From Phascolarctobacterium_A sp902463975 (GTDB taxonomy: Bacteria > Bacillota > Negativicutes > Acidaminococcales > Acidaminococcaceae): DNA of 43,327 nucleotides. The position numbers were made by a program, and so were the translations under genes. The stretch lies in the NCBI RefSeq assembly GCF_902463975.1, contig NZ_CABQHJ010000026.1:1-43327 (forward strand), written 5' to 3'. The notes below the pieces were generated by a model that was given only the letters and a program-made list of their open reading frames with translations, was not told where the DNA came from and did no database searches. Positions 1-7,136 of the stretch are shown in pieces; positions within the stretch are counted from its first letter, which is position 1; each line of letters starts with the position of its first letter.

Positions 1-7
1 GCCAAAA

Positions 8-250
8 CCCTAATCCTTGACAAAAAGAAAAGGCGCAAGCCCCACTTCCTTGACAAAAAGAAAAGGCTGAATCCCATTTACTTGACAAAATTAGAAAGTA
101 AAATCCCAAATCCTTGACAGTATTCTTTTTTTTAGCATTAAGAGATAGGATACCCTAAATGAGTAGTTTTAGCTTTGCTTTGGACACTTGTTTTTGCTTA
201 GCCCCCTGTTTTGGACAGTTCTCTTTTGGTGAAACCCCAAAACCTGGACA
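8..250. repeat. Phased array of CCC-N6-T(T/G)GACA repeats
   Basis: T(T/G)GACA hexamers start at 17, 50, 82, 114, 181, 212 and 245. Six of the seven (all but 181) are preceded by CCC exactly nine bases upstream. Spacing is 31-33 bp, with one double step (114 to 181), so the phase is about three helical turns. The first two copies share a 19-bp core (15-33 and 48-66). Steps of 31, 32 and 33 bp rule out coding repeats. No gene is seen in 1-280. It could be the end of an IS21-like element or a cluster of protein-binding sites. Confidence 0.6.
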
Positions 251-280
251 CTTTTGTTTTTTAGCAGCACTGCAATATAA

Positions 281-314
281 AAAGCGTTCCACCCAAAGCT
301 GGGCAGAACGCCTT
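281..314 (-). terminator. Terminator after the split sigma genes
   Basis: An imperfect stem (AAGCGTTC..ACCCA paired with TGGGC..GAACGCCTT) lies just past the stop of the minus-strand gene ending at 320. On the minus strand it is followed by a T-rich stretch. The stem resembles the terminators at 6530 and 8897. Confidence 0.65.
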
Positions 315-319
315 AAAGG

Positions 320-517
320 TTAAGCTAATGCTTTTTTCAGTTTGTCCAGTGCCATTGTTTTATACCGGCGTACTGTTCTTGCGTCGCAGCCCATCATAAG
401 AGCCGTTTCTTCCTGCGTAAACATGCAGTTATAGCAATAGCCCAGGACAATTTTTTCCTTGTCGTTAAGGCTTGCATACGCCTGCTTATAAGCCATCTTG
501 AAGGTTGGCTTATCCAT
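320..517 (-). CDS. Sigma-70 region 4-like small protein
   Basis: A 65-aa protein that looks like only the region 4 half of a sigma factor. A helix ending in KEKIVLGYCYN is followed by a helix-turn-helix (FTQEETALMMGCDARTVRRY) and a basic end (KTMALDKLKKALA). Region 4 normally contacts the -35 element. Its ATG overlaps the last 8 bases of the upstream gene, which looks like region 2, so the two are probably translationally coupled and act together. It could instead be the 3' part of one gene broken by a frameshift. The fold assignment rests on pattern only, and the regulon is unknown. Confidence 0.6.
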   Translation of the reverse strand: MDKPTFKMAYKQAYASLNDKEKIVLGYCYNCMFTQEETALMMGCDARTVRRYKTMALDKLKKALA

Positions 518-959
518 AATATCCGATGATGTTCAGGATATCCTCAAAAGCCAGCTCATCGTTGTATGTATTGCGGTCGGTGGCTGCGTGTACCAGCTCA
601 AAGTGCAGATAGCTGCGGATAAGTCCGGGTAAATGCTCAAAGTCATCGTCGTCATATCTTTTGATAAGCTCCAGAAAGATAACCCAGGCAATGCTTACAG
701 CATCTTCGCCTAAGCGGTCAATGATGCTTGGCCAGTGGCTTTCCCTGAGTACAAGAGGCTTAAATGCTTCGCAGAGTGCTTCAATGGCTTTGTCATCGAA
801 GGCCTGTGCTGCAAGTACAAGCTCCTTGAGCTCTTTAGGAGTGTAGCGGATAAAGGTACAGGTTTGGTTTGCTTCTGCTGCCTGATTGTCGGGCAGAGCT
901 TCAGGAAGATTAAGCTCTTCGCTGTCGCTTTGGTTGTTTTGCATTTCGATAATGACCAT
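510..959 (-). CDS. Sigma-70 region 2-like protein
   Basis: A protein of about 149 aa with an acidic, low-complexity N-terminus. It then has a helical segment (FDDKAIEALCEAFKPLVLRE ... WVIFLELIKRYDDDDFEHLP) like region 2 of small alternative sigma factors or the HTH_16 group. No region 4 is present; that half is the next gene, overlapping by 8 bp. The ATG at 959 is chosen because AAAGGA lies directly upstream, although that spacing is very short; a TTG at 989 in the same frame is the alternative. The two-gene layout recalls the SigO/RsoA split sigma factor of Bacillus subtilis. It is divergent from an XRE regulator, which may control it. Confidence 0.55.
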   Translation of the reverse strand: MVIIEMQNNQSDSEELNLPEALPDNQAAEANQTCTFIRYTPKELKELVLAAQAFDDKAIEALCEAFKPLVLRESHWPSIIDRLGEDAVSIAWVIFLELIKRYDDDDFEHLPGLIRSYLHFELVHAATDRNTYNDELAFEDILNIIGYYG

Positions 960-1021
960 ATCCTTTCTGTGGCGGTCTGGTGGCCGCAAATATCTTGACT
1001 TGCATCAAGAGTGATGGGGTT

Positions 1022-1053
1022 ATTGTAGCACAGAAAATTATAAAGATTGTCAA
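1022..1053 (-). promoter_or_regulatory. Candidate promoter of the split sigma genes
   Basis: On the minus strand, TTGACA (1048-1053) is followed after 20 bases by TGCTACAAT, an extended -10 (1022-1027). The long spacer suggests that the extended -10 does most of the work. A weaker plus-strand candidate for the XRE gene (TTGGCG at 1075-1080, TAATAC at 1097-1102) sits beside it. No gene lies in 990-1127. Confidence 0.4.
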
Positions 1054-1127
1054 AAAGGACAGAAGTGGCCTCTTTTGGCGTTAAAATAAAATTATGTAAT
1101 ACGCTATCCTAGTGAGGAGGCGGTTAC

Positions 1128-1448
1128 GTGGAAAGGTATAACGAACGTATTTTATTGGCCAACGTGATTGGCGAATGTATTAAATCTTTGGAGCTGGACA
1201 AGGGGATAAATCAGCAGGAGCTGGCGTTGCGGTCGGGAATACCTTTGCGGTCGCTGCGGAGAATTGAAAGGGGTGAGGTGAGCGTGAATGTGTATTCTTT
1301 GCGTCAGGTGGTGCTTGCGCTTGGTGAGGAGATGACGGAGTTTTGGAGGATTGTGGAAAATAATATGGAGGTGATGGGAGAGGAGTTTCCAAAGGTGCGC
1401 AAGAGGCTTGCGGATAAAGTGTTGAGGGATAGGGATAATAAAAAATAA
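1128..1448 (+). CDS. XRE-family helix-turn-helix regulator
   Basis: A 106-aa protein with an XRE/Cro-type DNA-binding domain in roughly residues 10-70. It includes NQQELALRSGIPLRSLRRIE, the usual two-helix recognition unit, followed by a short charged tail. GTG start with a strong GAGGAGG site at 1115-1121. It is divergent from the split sigma genes and upstream of the restriction operon, so it could control either. It may be the C (controller) protein of the restriction system, but the 290-bp gap and the intervening structured element argue for a separate unit. It has no recognisable effector domain. Confidence 0.7.
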   Translation: MERYNERILLANVIGECIKSLELDKGINQQELALRSGIPLRSLRRIERGEVSVNVYSLRQVVLALGEEMTEFWRIVENNMEVMGEEFPKVRKRLADKVLRDRDNKK

Positions 1449-1552
1449 TAAAATGGATTTTATTAGGCGTAAATGAAAGGGTGATGCCTACGTAGAACGT
1501 GCGAATTTTGCTTTATGACAAAAAATTTGTTTCCTTTTTTTGACAAAAATTG

Positions 1553-1674
1553 TATAATAGACATGTAACTCCCCCCCGGGGACAAAATTCGGGCGGTAGT
1601 TCCAATGCCATTCCAACCTCCGGGGCTGGGGAAATTTGATGCAAATTTTCTCAGCCTTGGGGGTTTTTGTTTTG
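1553..1674 (+). ncRNA. Promoter-terminator unit: leader or small RNA
   Basis: A perfect TATAAT lies at 1553-1558 with no good -35 at 17 bp; a TTGACA lies only 7 bp upstream. About 60 bases later there is a very long hairpin: a 5' arm at 1617-1638 pairs with 1642-1663 around a 3-base loop (22 pairs with some wobbles), followed by TTTTTGTTTT. The C-run at 1571-1577 could pair with the G-run at 1659-1663 as an alternative fold. It could be a terminated leader of the restriction operon or a stand-alone RNA of about 105 nt. No known family was recognised. Confidence 0.45.
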
Positions 1675-1688
1675 CCTTAAAACAGATT

Positions 1689-1758
1689 CCTTGCTTGAGA
1701 ATTCTTTGCTACTAGCAAGGGAGGTAGCATAGTGTTGCTTGCAGCATTATGCGTATAA
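1689..1758 (+). promoter_or_regulatory. RBS hairpin and 8-codon upstream ORF
   Basis: CCTTGCT (1689-1695) can pair with AGCAAGG (1714-1720), which touches the GGGAGGT ribosome-binding site at 1719-1725. Six bases after that site a GTG opens an 8-codon frame (V-L-L-A-A-L-C-V, stop at 1756-1758), four bases before the methyltransferase ATG. This fits translational coupling. The peptide is only a possibility. Confidence 0.35.
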
Positions 1759-1762
1759 ATTT

Positions 1763-2827
1763 ATGATTTTTCGCTTAGGTGAATTGTTCTGCGGTCCGGG
1801 AGGACTTGCATATGGCGCAACACACGCCGATATCGGAAACACTGATTTTAAAATTGTACATGCATGGGCAAATGATTATGATAGGTCTACCTGTGATACT
1901 TATATTCACAATATTTGCCCTGATGCGCCTGACAGCGTTATGTGTGGGGACGTAAGAAAACTTGATTTAGATGCAACAACTCCGATTGATGCACTCGCTT
2001 TCGGTTTCCCATGCAACGACTTTTCAGTAGTTGGCGAACAAAAAGGTTTTGACGGTACCTTCGGGCCGCTCTATACATACGGTATCAAAATCTTAAAGAT
2101 TCATCAGCCTCAGTGGTTTCTTGCCGAAAATGTTGGTGGTTTAAGAAGCGCCAATGAAGGCAAAGCATTCAAAAAGATTCTTCAAGATATGAAAGATGCG
2201 GGATATAAGATTTATCCGCATTTGTACAAATTTGAAGATTACGGCGTACCGCAAGCAAGACATAGAATGATTATCGTAGGCATCCGAGAAGATTTGCCGT
2301 TTGAGTTCAAAGTTCCTTCTCCGAAACCCTACGAAAATATTGATAACACTTGCAAAACTGCCTTGGAATGTCCGCCTATTCCGGAAGATGCTTGCAATAA
2401 CGAGCTTACAAAACAATCAGCCAAAGTTGTTGAAAGATTGAGCTATATTAAACCTGGCGAAAATGCTTTTACAGCAGATTTGCCGGAAGAGCTTAAATTG
2501 AAAGTAAAAGGTGCTAAAATCAGCCAAATTTACAAGCGCTTAGATCCGTCAAAACCTGCCTATACTGTTACAGGCTCCGGTGGTGGCGGTACTCATATCT
2601 ATCACTATTCGGAGAACAGAGCGCTTACCAACAGAGAACGCGCAAGATTGCAAACTTTCCCTGACAATTATGAATTCCAAGGTCCGAAAGAATCTGTACG
2701 CAGACAAATCGGTATGGCAGTTCCTTGTCGTGGCGCGCAAATTATTTTTGAAGCAATTCTTAAGACGTTTGCAAATATTGACTATCCTTTTGTAGAGGCT
2801 AATCAAAGCACAGATTTAGATAAATAG
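1763..2827 (+). CDS. DNA (cytosine-5-)-methyltransferase
   Basis: This enzyme methylates cytosine C5 in a DNA target, protecting host DNA from the adjacent nuclease. Family motifs are in order: motif I LGELFCGPGG (residues 5-14), motif IV GFPCNDFS with catalytic Cys84, motif VI ENV (122-124), motif VIII QARHR (164-168), and IX/X near the end (ALTNRERARLQTFP, GMAVP). The region between VIII and IX, the target recognition domain, is short. The ATG at 1763 starts just before motif I; an in-frame TTG at 1739 would add eight residues and sits 13-14 bases from the only good Shine-Dalgarno site. It is the first gene of the restriction operon and more AT-rich than the housekeeping genes. Its target sequence cannot be read from the gene. 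Confidence 0.9.
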   Translation: MIFRLGELFCGPGGLAYGATHADIGNTDFKIVHAWANDYDRSTCDTYIHNICPDAPDSVMCGDVRKLDLDATTPIDALAFGFPCNDFSVVGEQKGFDGTFGPLYTYGIKILKIHQPQWFLAENVGGLRSANEGKAFKKILQDMKDAGYKIYPHLYKFEDYGVPQARHRMIIVGIREDLPFEFKVPSPKPYENIDNTCKTALECPPIPEDACNNELTKQSAKVVERLSYIKPGENAFTADLPEELKLKVKGAKISQIYKRLDPSKPAYTVTGSGGGGTHIYHYSENRALTNRERARLQTFPDNYEFQGPKESVRRQIGMAVPCRGAQIIFEAILKTFANIDYPFVEANQSTDLDK

Positions 2828-2838
2828 TCTTTTAGGAA

Positions 2839-4839
2839 ATGGTGAATATGATAGATGACATTTTAATTGAAAACCTCAGCGCAGAAGAACATCAAGCCTT
2901 AGTTTGCATGTATTATGCGAAATTACCTAGTTCTGACCCCAGAAGTAAAAAGATGAAAGATGACTTTGCTGTTTTAGAATCTTTCTTTGGCAAAACATTT
3001 TACACATATAGAAATTACAGAGATGCTTATGACTATTTTTTCGATTCTAACGGAAGAAAAGGTTGGGAACGCGAAAGTGTAGATGGCATAGGTATTGCTC
3101 ATAAAGCTGTCTATGAAAAGTACAAAGACTATGACGTCGATATACTGGAAAAGGCTGTTGAAAAAATTATTGCTATGTATGCTCGTAACTGCAATAAGAA
3201 CTATGATAATCTTGTTTCTTTGAAATGTATTCAACCTGATGTTGCTCATGCAGTGCTTAGCCGTGAGCCTGTAATAACAATAAGCGATATCTACACCTTA
3301 GCAGACAAACTTACTCTGAATAACACCGTCTTTTTGACGCTTGGTGGCGATAGGGGAAATTCCGAAGTAGATTGGGAACCGGGTTTCCGAGCTATTGCTC
3401 ATGTAGTTAAAGCGCCCTACGGACATGGTTACAGAAGCGAAGCAAAATATTTTAAGATTGATATAAAACTGGATGTAGTTTTGCCGGAAGCTATGACAAG
3501 AAATGATTTTCTTGATTATAAGAGTGCATGGAATGTAACCTTCATTGGTCCGGAACTTAAAAGAGATCCGACGCAAGCTGTCGGTTCAATAACCTATAAT
3601 GAAGCTGTTGCCGTTGTAAGATGCGCATTGGACAGATTCCCTGAAGTTAAAGACAGTTTAGAGAAGATTTTCTCAACAACATTTATGAATAAGGTTTACG
3701 GACCTACCGAAAAATTACTTTCTGTAATGGTTAATCATGGTGAAACAGATGAAGCAGCTTTATGCAGAAAATTAAACTCTAATTTGATTAAAACACAAAC
3801 GGCGGATGATTTTACGTTTTTTGCAGAAAATGTTCTGTTTTACGGCGTTCCCGGTTGCGGCAAAAGCTATTCGGTAGAGCAAAGGTACGAAAGCCAAATA
3901 ACTTACAAGCAATGCAAAGTGCGCGTTGTCTTTCATCCGGATTACACTTATTCCGACTTTGTTGGCCAGGTAATGCCTGTACTGGAAAAAGTAAAAAAGA
4001 ATGACGGCACGGAAGAAGAAAAATTGCAATATAAATTCGTTCCCGGTCCGTTTACACGTATTTTAGATGTTGCTTATGCAAATCATCAAGAAAAATGTTT
4101 GCTTATTATCGAGGAATTGAACCGTGGTAACGCACCTGCAATCTTTGGTGAAATCTTCCAATTGCTTGACAGAAACGACGATGGTAGCAGTAAATATGCT
4201 ATCTATAACAGTGATATCGCCAATGAAGTGCATAAAGACAAACTTTGTCCTATAAAACTTCCCCCCAACCTCACCATCGTCGCCACCATGAACACCTCCG
4301 ACCAAAACGTATTCACCATGGACACTGCCTTCCAACGCCGCTGGCAGATGGAGCACATCCCCAATAAATTCGACTTCAAAACCGCTCACGTCAATAAACA
4401 TCTCCCCAACAGCAAAATCAGCTGGGGCGCATTCGCCCAGATCGTCAACAAAAAAATGCACACCGTCAATTCCGGCTTCGGCAGTACGGACGACAAAAGC
4501 CTTGGCGTATACTTCGCCACGGACAACGATTTGGACAATGCAAAGCGCTTTGCAGAAAAGGTGCTCAAATACCTGTGGGACGATGCCTTTAAGCTGGGCA
4601 GGCAGGCGCTTTTCAGTAACTGCAGCGAAGGCCTGTCATCCGTGATTGAAGCCTACGAAGAGGCCAAGGGTGATCCGCTGGAGGCTGTGCTGCTGCAGGA
4701 AATCTACAAGGAAATGCAGGATGAAATGGCAAAAGCAGAACGCAAAGCAGCAGAAGAAGCACAGAATGAACAGTCCGGTGAAGAACCGGCAGATGATGCG
4801 GAGAATGAACCGGCTGAAACACCGGCAGACGAGGAGTGA
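2839..4839 (+). CDS. McrB-like AAA+ NTPase, restriction subunit
   Basis: A 666-aa motor subunit of a McrBC/LlaJI-type restriction enzyme. The N-terminal ~320 residues have no motif I recognise and are probably the DNA-recognition part. The AAA+ module follows: Walker A GVPGCGKS (about residue 336), Walker B-like LLIIEELNRG (about 420) and the McrB signature ATMNTSDQN (about 483), then an arginine-rich FQRRW. The acidic Glu/Ala tail ends in a 4-bp overlap with the McrC-like gene. An ATG at 2848 has better Shine-Dalgarno spacing than 2839. Base composition changes abruptly near 4258, inside the AAA+ domain: codons turn from A/T-ending to G/C-ending, so the gene is a likely recombinant. NTP preference is inferred from the family. 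Confidence 0.85.
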   Translation: MVNMIDDILIENLSAEEHQALVCMYYAKLPSSDPRSKKMKDDFAVLESFFGKTFYTYRNYRDAYDYFFDSNGRKGWERESVDGIGIAHKAVYEKYKDYDVDILEKAVEKIIAMYARNCNKNYDNLVSLKCIQPDVAHAVLSREPVITISDIYTLADKLTLNNTVFLTLGGDRGNSEVDWEPGFRAIAHVVKAPYGHGYRSEAKYFKIDIKLDVVLPEAMTRNDFLDYKSAWNVTFIGPELKRDPTQAVGSITYNEAVAVVRCALDRFPEVKDSLEKIFSTTFMNKVYGPTEKLLSVMVNHGETDEAALCRKLNSNLIKTQTADDFTFFAENVLFYGVPGCGKSYSVEQRYESQITYKQCKVRVVFHPDYTYSDFVGQVMPVLEKVKKNDGTEEEKLQYKFVPGPFTRILDVAYANHQEKCLLIIEELNRGNAPAIFGEIFQLLDRNDDGSSKYAIYNSDIANEVHKDKLCPIKLPPNLTIVATMNTSDQNVFTMDTAFQRRWQMEHIPNKFDFKTAHVNKHLPNSKISWGAFAQIVNKKMHTVNSGFGSTDDKSLGVYFATDNDLDNAKRFAEKVLKYLWDDAFKLGRQALFSNCSEGLSSVIEAYEEAKGDPLEAVLLQEIYKEMQDEMAKAERKAAEEAQNEQSGEEPADDAENEPAETPADEE

Positions 4840-6101
4840 GCAGCTTGCTCAAGGACAGATGCCATATAAACACCAATAGAGAAGCGGACACCTTCGTCGG
4901 ACTGGAATTTGACGGCAAGGATTACAAGGTTTCCTTTCCGCTAGGCTATGCCATAGCCAACGAGGATAATGACAAGCTGCTGCGCGAGGATTTGCTGCTG
5001 CTGTTCCACACGCTTGCTCTCTACAGCAACCAGCAGGACAGCAAAAGCGGCTTTGTGCATAACAAAAACGCAGCGACCGACACGCCGCTGTACGCCTATA
5101 TCTACATCATCCAGGACTTTGTCACCCGAGGCTACTACAAGGAAGGCATTGTAGAATATGCATCCTCCAAGCGCGGTAAAATCCATTGGAACCGCACAAT
5201 CAAGCAGAAGAAGCCGGTTATTCAGGACACAGATGTCTATTATCTGGACTTTATCACGAAGAAGAACGTTATCAACGAAAATGACCTGATAACCTTGATT
5301 CATCAATACTGCGTCTATCTGAGCTTCATCCGCTTCGGTTGGCTGTTCACTGACTATAAGCCACCTAAGCCGCAAATCCTATTCCATCGTCAATGGTTCA
5401 GTGCTGCGCTGCAGGAAAAGCTTTGCCGCACCTTCAATGATGCCAACAAAACGCTCTTTGCCAATATGCTGAAGATCATCAACAACGAGCCTGACGAGGG
5501 CATTAAGCATACCAGCTTTACCTTTGGCACGAACAGATTTGAATACGCCTGGGAAAAGATGATTGACACAGTCTTCGGCATCAGCGACAAGCAACGCTAC
5601 TTCCCGAAAACGAAGTGGAAGCTATTAGGCAGCAATAGGGAGTACGATAATTCCCAGCTGGAGCCTGATACGATTATGCTGCACAACAATAATATTTACG
5701 TACTTGATGCAAAGTATTATAAGTACGGTGCCACAAAAAATCCTTTTGATCTGCCCAAATCATCGTCAATCAACAAGCAAATCACTTATGGTGAATATAT
5801 TGATGCGCAGGCGGACCTCAAAAATCCGGACAGCGTTATCTACAACGCCTTCCTCATGCCATTTGACAAAAACGAATGGGCAGGGGAGAACGCAGGCACG
5901 CTGCATTATGCAGGTGAGGCTGTGGCGCTGTGGAAGGAAAACAAGAGCGAGGGCAGGGACAAGGAATACGAGCATATTCAGGGCGTTCTGCTGGACGTGA
6001 AGCATTTGATGCAGATTGCCGAAAAGCGTTCGGAAACCGATATTCGGCAATTGGCAGAAATCATCGAGGAGCATTGCCGCGATTATGGACAAGCTGACTA
6101 A
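4836..6101 (+). CDS. McrC-like nuclease subunit
   Basis: A 421-aa partner of the McrB-like NTPase. The C-terminal half carries a PD-(D/E)XK active site: D278 in EPDTIML, then D291-A-K293 in VLDAKYYKYG. The N-terminal half (GLEFDGKDYKVSFPLGYA) resembles McrC proteins that stimulate and bind the McrB ring. The GTG start overlaps the mcrB-like stop, with GAGGAG directly upstream, indicating coupled synthesis in fixed proportion. Its composition matches the 3' part of the mcrB-like gene, not the 5' part. Cleavage is expected only in complex with the NTPase. LlaJI R2 and BsuMI subunits are the nearest described analogues I can name. Confidence 0.8.
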   Translation: MSSLLKDRCHINTNREADTFVGLEFDGKDYKVSFPLGYAIANEDNDKLLREDLLLLFHTLALYSNQQDSKSGFVHNKNAATDTPLYAYIYIIQDFVTRGYYKEGIVEYASSKRGKIHWNRTIKQKKPVIQDTDVYYLDFITKKNVINENDLITLIHQYCVYLSFIRFGWLFTDYKPPKPQILFHRQWFSAALQEKLCRTFNDANKTLFANMLKIINNEPDEGIKHTSFTFGTNRFEYAWEKMIDTVFGISDKQRYFPKTKWKLLGSNREYDNSQLEPDTIMLHNNNIYVLDAKYYKYGATKNPFDLPKSSSINKQITYGEYIDAQADLKNPDSVIYNAFLMPFDKNEWAGENAGTLHYAGEAVALWKENKSEGRDKEYEHIQGVLLDVKHLMQIAEKRSETDIRQLAEIIEEHCRDYGQAD

Positions 6102-6516
6102 GGAACAACGCCACAAAAACATGCAGGCCATCCGCAGCAGGGACACCAGAATAGAAATCCTCCTGCGTAAGGCACTGTGGCACGAGGGCATACGCTACCG
6201 CAAGAATTACAAGGTGTGCAGCTGCCATCCTGATATCGTCATCACTAAGTACAGAATTGCAGTTTTTTGCGATGGGGAATTCTGGCATGGAAAAAGTTTG
6301 GAGCGCTACGATGTAGCGACTAACGTCAAATTTTGGCACGAGAAAATCAAGCGTAATGTGGAGCGTGACCTTGAAAACACCATTGAACTGCGCGACAACG
6401 GCTGGATTGTGCTGCGCTTCTGGGAAACGGAAATCAAAAAGCACCTTGACGATTGCGTGGCAGAAGTAAAGCGTTGTATAGAAGTGAGAAGAGCTATCGC
6501 TACAAAATTAATATGA
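6085..6516 (+). CDS. vsr: Very-short-patch repair endonuclease (Vsr)
   Basis: A 143-aa Vsr family protein that nicks next to T:G mismatches arising when 5-methylcytosine deaminates. D50 in HPDIVI and the FWHG tripeptide (F66-W67-H68) match the metal-binding Asp and the mismatch-wedging/catalytic residues of E. coli Vsr. The family opening (KEQRHKNMQAIRSRDTRIE) begins directly after the ATG at 6085, so this start is preferred over 6016, which lies inside the upstream gene. It overlaps the McrC-like gene by 17 bp. Its presence agrees with a C5 methyltransferase in the same operon. Confidence 0.88.
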   Translation: MDKLTKEQRHKNMQAIRSRDTRIEILLRKALWHEGIRYRKNYKVCSCHPDIVITKYRIAVFCDGEFWHGKSLERYDVATNVKFWHEKIKRNVERDLENTIELRDNGWIVLRFWETEIKKHLDDCVAEVKRCIEVRRAIATKLI

Positions 6517-6529
6517 AACACCAACACTA

Positions 6530-6568
6530 AAGGCGTTCTACCTGACTGAGGTAGAACGCCTTATTTTT
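6530..6568 (+). terminator. Terminator of the restriction operon
   Basis: A perfect 13-bp stem (AAGGCGTTCTACC with GGTAGAACGCCTT, loop of 7) followed by ATTTTTAT, 13 bases after the vsr stop. Confidence 0.9.
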
Positions 6569-6599
6569 ATCTAACACAATATATTTTTACGCAAACGAA

Positions 6600-6644
6600 A
6601 AGACCTGAGGTCCGCAAGAATAGGGACTTCAGGTCTTTTTTTTT
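6600..6644 (+). terminator. Second terminator
   Basis: AAGACCTGAGGTCC (6600-6613) pairs with the G-rich arm ending in AGGTCTT (6623-6637), followed by a run of eight or more T. It insulates the restriction operon from the repeat region. Confidence 0.8.
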
Positions 6645-6645
6645 G

Positions 6646-6670
6646 TACAAAACCGCAAGCGGTAATCAGG
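6646..6670. repeat. Residual CRISPR-repeat copy
   Basis: Twenty-five bases match the left 23-25 positions of the CRISPR repeat found at 7199-7450, with one change (AATCAGG for AATCTGG). The match ends where palindromic element A begins, so the array once reached further left, or this copy was moved by the element. Confidence 0.6.
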
Positions 6671-6802
6671 TACCCCCTTCCGTCTGCTCACTGCGTTCGC
6701 AGCCACCTTCCCCAAGGTGCAGGCAAGAAGTCAGGTTTAAAGCTGACTTACCTTGGTTCCCCCTTGGGGGAACTGTCGCCGTAGGCGACTAAAGGGGGTG
6801 CT
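6671..6802. repeat. Palindromic repeat element A
   Basis: A non-coding imperfect palindrome. TACCCCCTTCCGTCTGCTC on the left has an inverted counterpart CGACTAAAGGGGGTGC on the right, with internal stems (ACCTTCCCCAAGGTG; TTCCCCCTTGGGGGAA; GTCGCCGTAGGCGAC). Similar GC-rich palindromes recur at 6829 and 6964. The type is familiar from gut Firmicutes. No ORF. Confidence 0.6.
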
Positions 6803-6828
6803 AAAAGCTTCGGTAGCAGAAAGCCTCT

Positions 6829-6935
6829 CTGAGGAGGGGAGAGGGGGAATGATAGCAAGAGTAAAGACAGCAAACCCCTCTCAGTCACCCTGACGGGCGC
6901 CAGCTCCCCCCAAGGGGAGCCTCTTAGTGTCGCTT
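6829..6935. repeat. Palindromic repeat element B
   Basis: A related element containing CTCTCTGAGGAGGGGAG on one side and CAGCTCCCCCCAAGGGGAGC on the other. It differs from A and C in the middle. No coding potential. Confidence 0.5.
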
Positions 6936-6945
6936 TGCGCTAACA

Positions 6946-6963
6946 TACAAAACCGCAAGCGGT
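6946..6963. repeat. Left half of an interrupted CRISPR repeat
   Basis: Eighteen bases identical to the left part of the CRISPR repeat, ending in AAGCGGT. The right half resumes at 7137 with AAGCGGT repeated, so element C splits this repeat. Confidence 0.65.
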
Positions 6964-7136
6964 GGTGGTCATTGGCACAACCCTTCCGTCTGCTCGCAAA
7001 GCTCGCAGCCACCTCCCCTGTCAGGGGAGATATAAAAAGGTTTGCGATTTGGCAAACCTTAAAATTATCGCTTAACTTTATATGCTCCCTGCAAGGGAGC
7101 TGGCATCGCCGCAGGCGATGACTGAGGGTTGTTTTA
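6964..7136. mobile_element. Palindromic element C inserted in a CRISPR repeat
   Basis: A 173-bp non-coding insertion. Both borders carry AAGCGGT (6957-6963 and 7137-7143), consistent with a 7-bp target duplication. Inverted ACAACCCT (6977-6984) and AGGGTTGT (7125-7132), plus paired internal stems such as GCTCCCTGCAAGGGAGC and CATCGCCGCAGGCGATG, make it a large hairpin. Without a transposase gene it would move in trans, like a MITE. Removing it and one duplicate restores a CRISPR repeat. Confidence 0.6.

Noticed and set aside
8..119. Series of true promoters from repeated TTGACA
   Set aside because: None has a -10 hexamer at 16-18 bp, and no gene follows on the plus strand.
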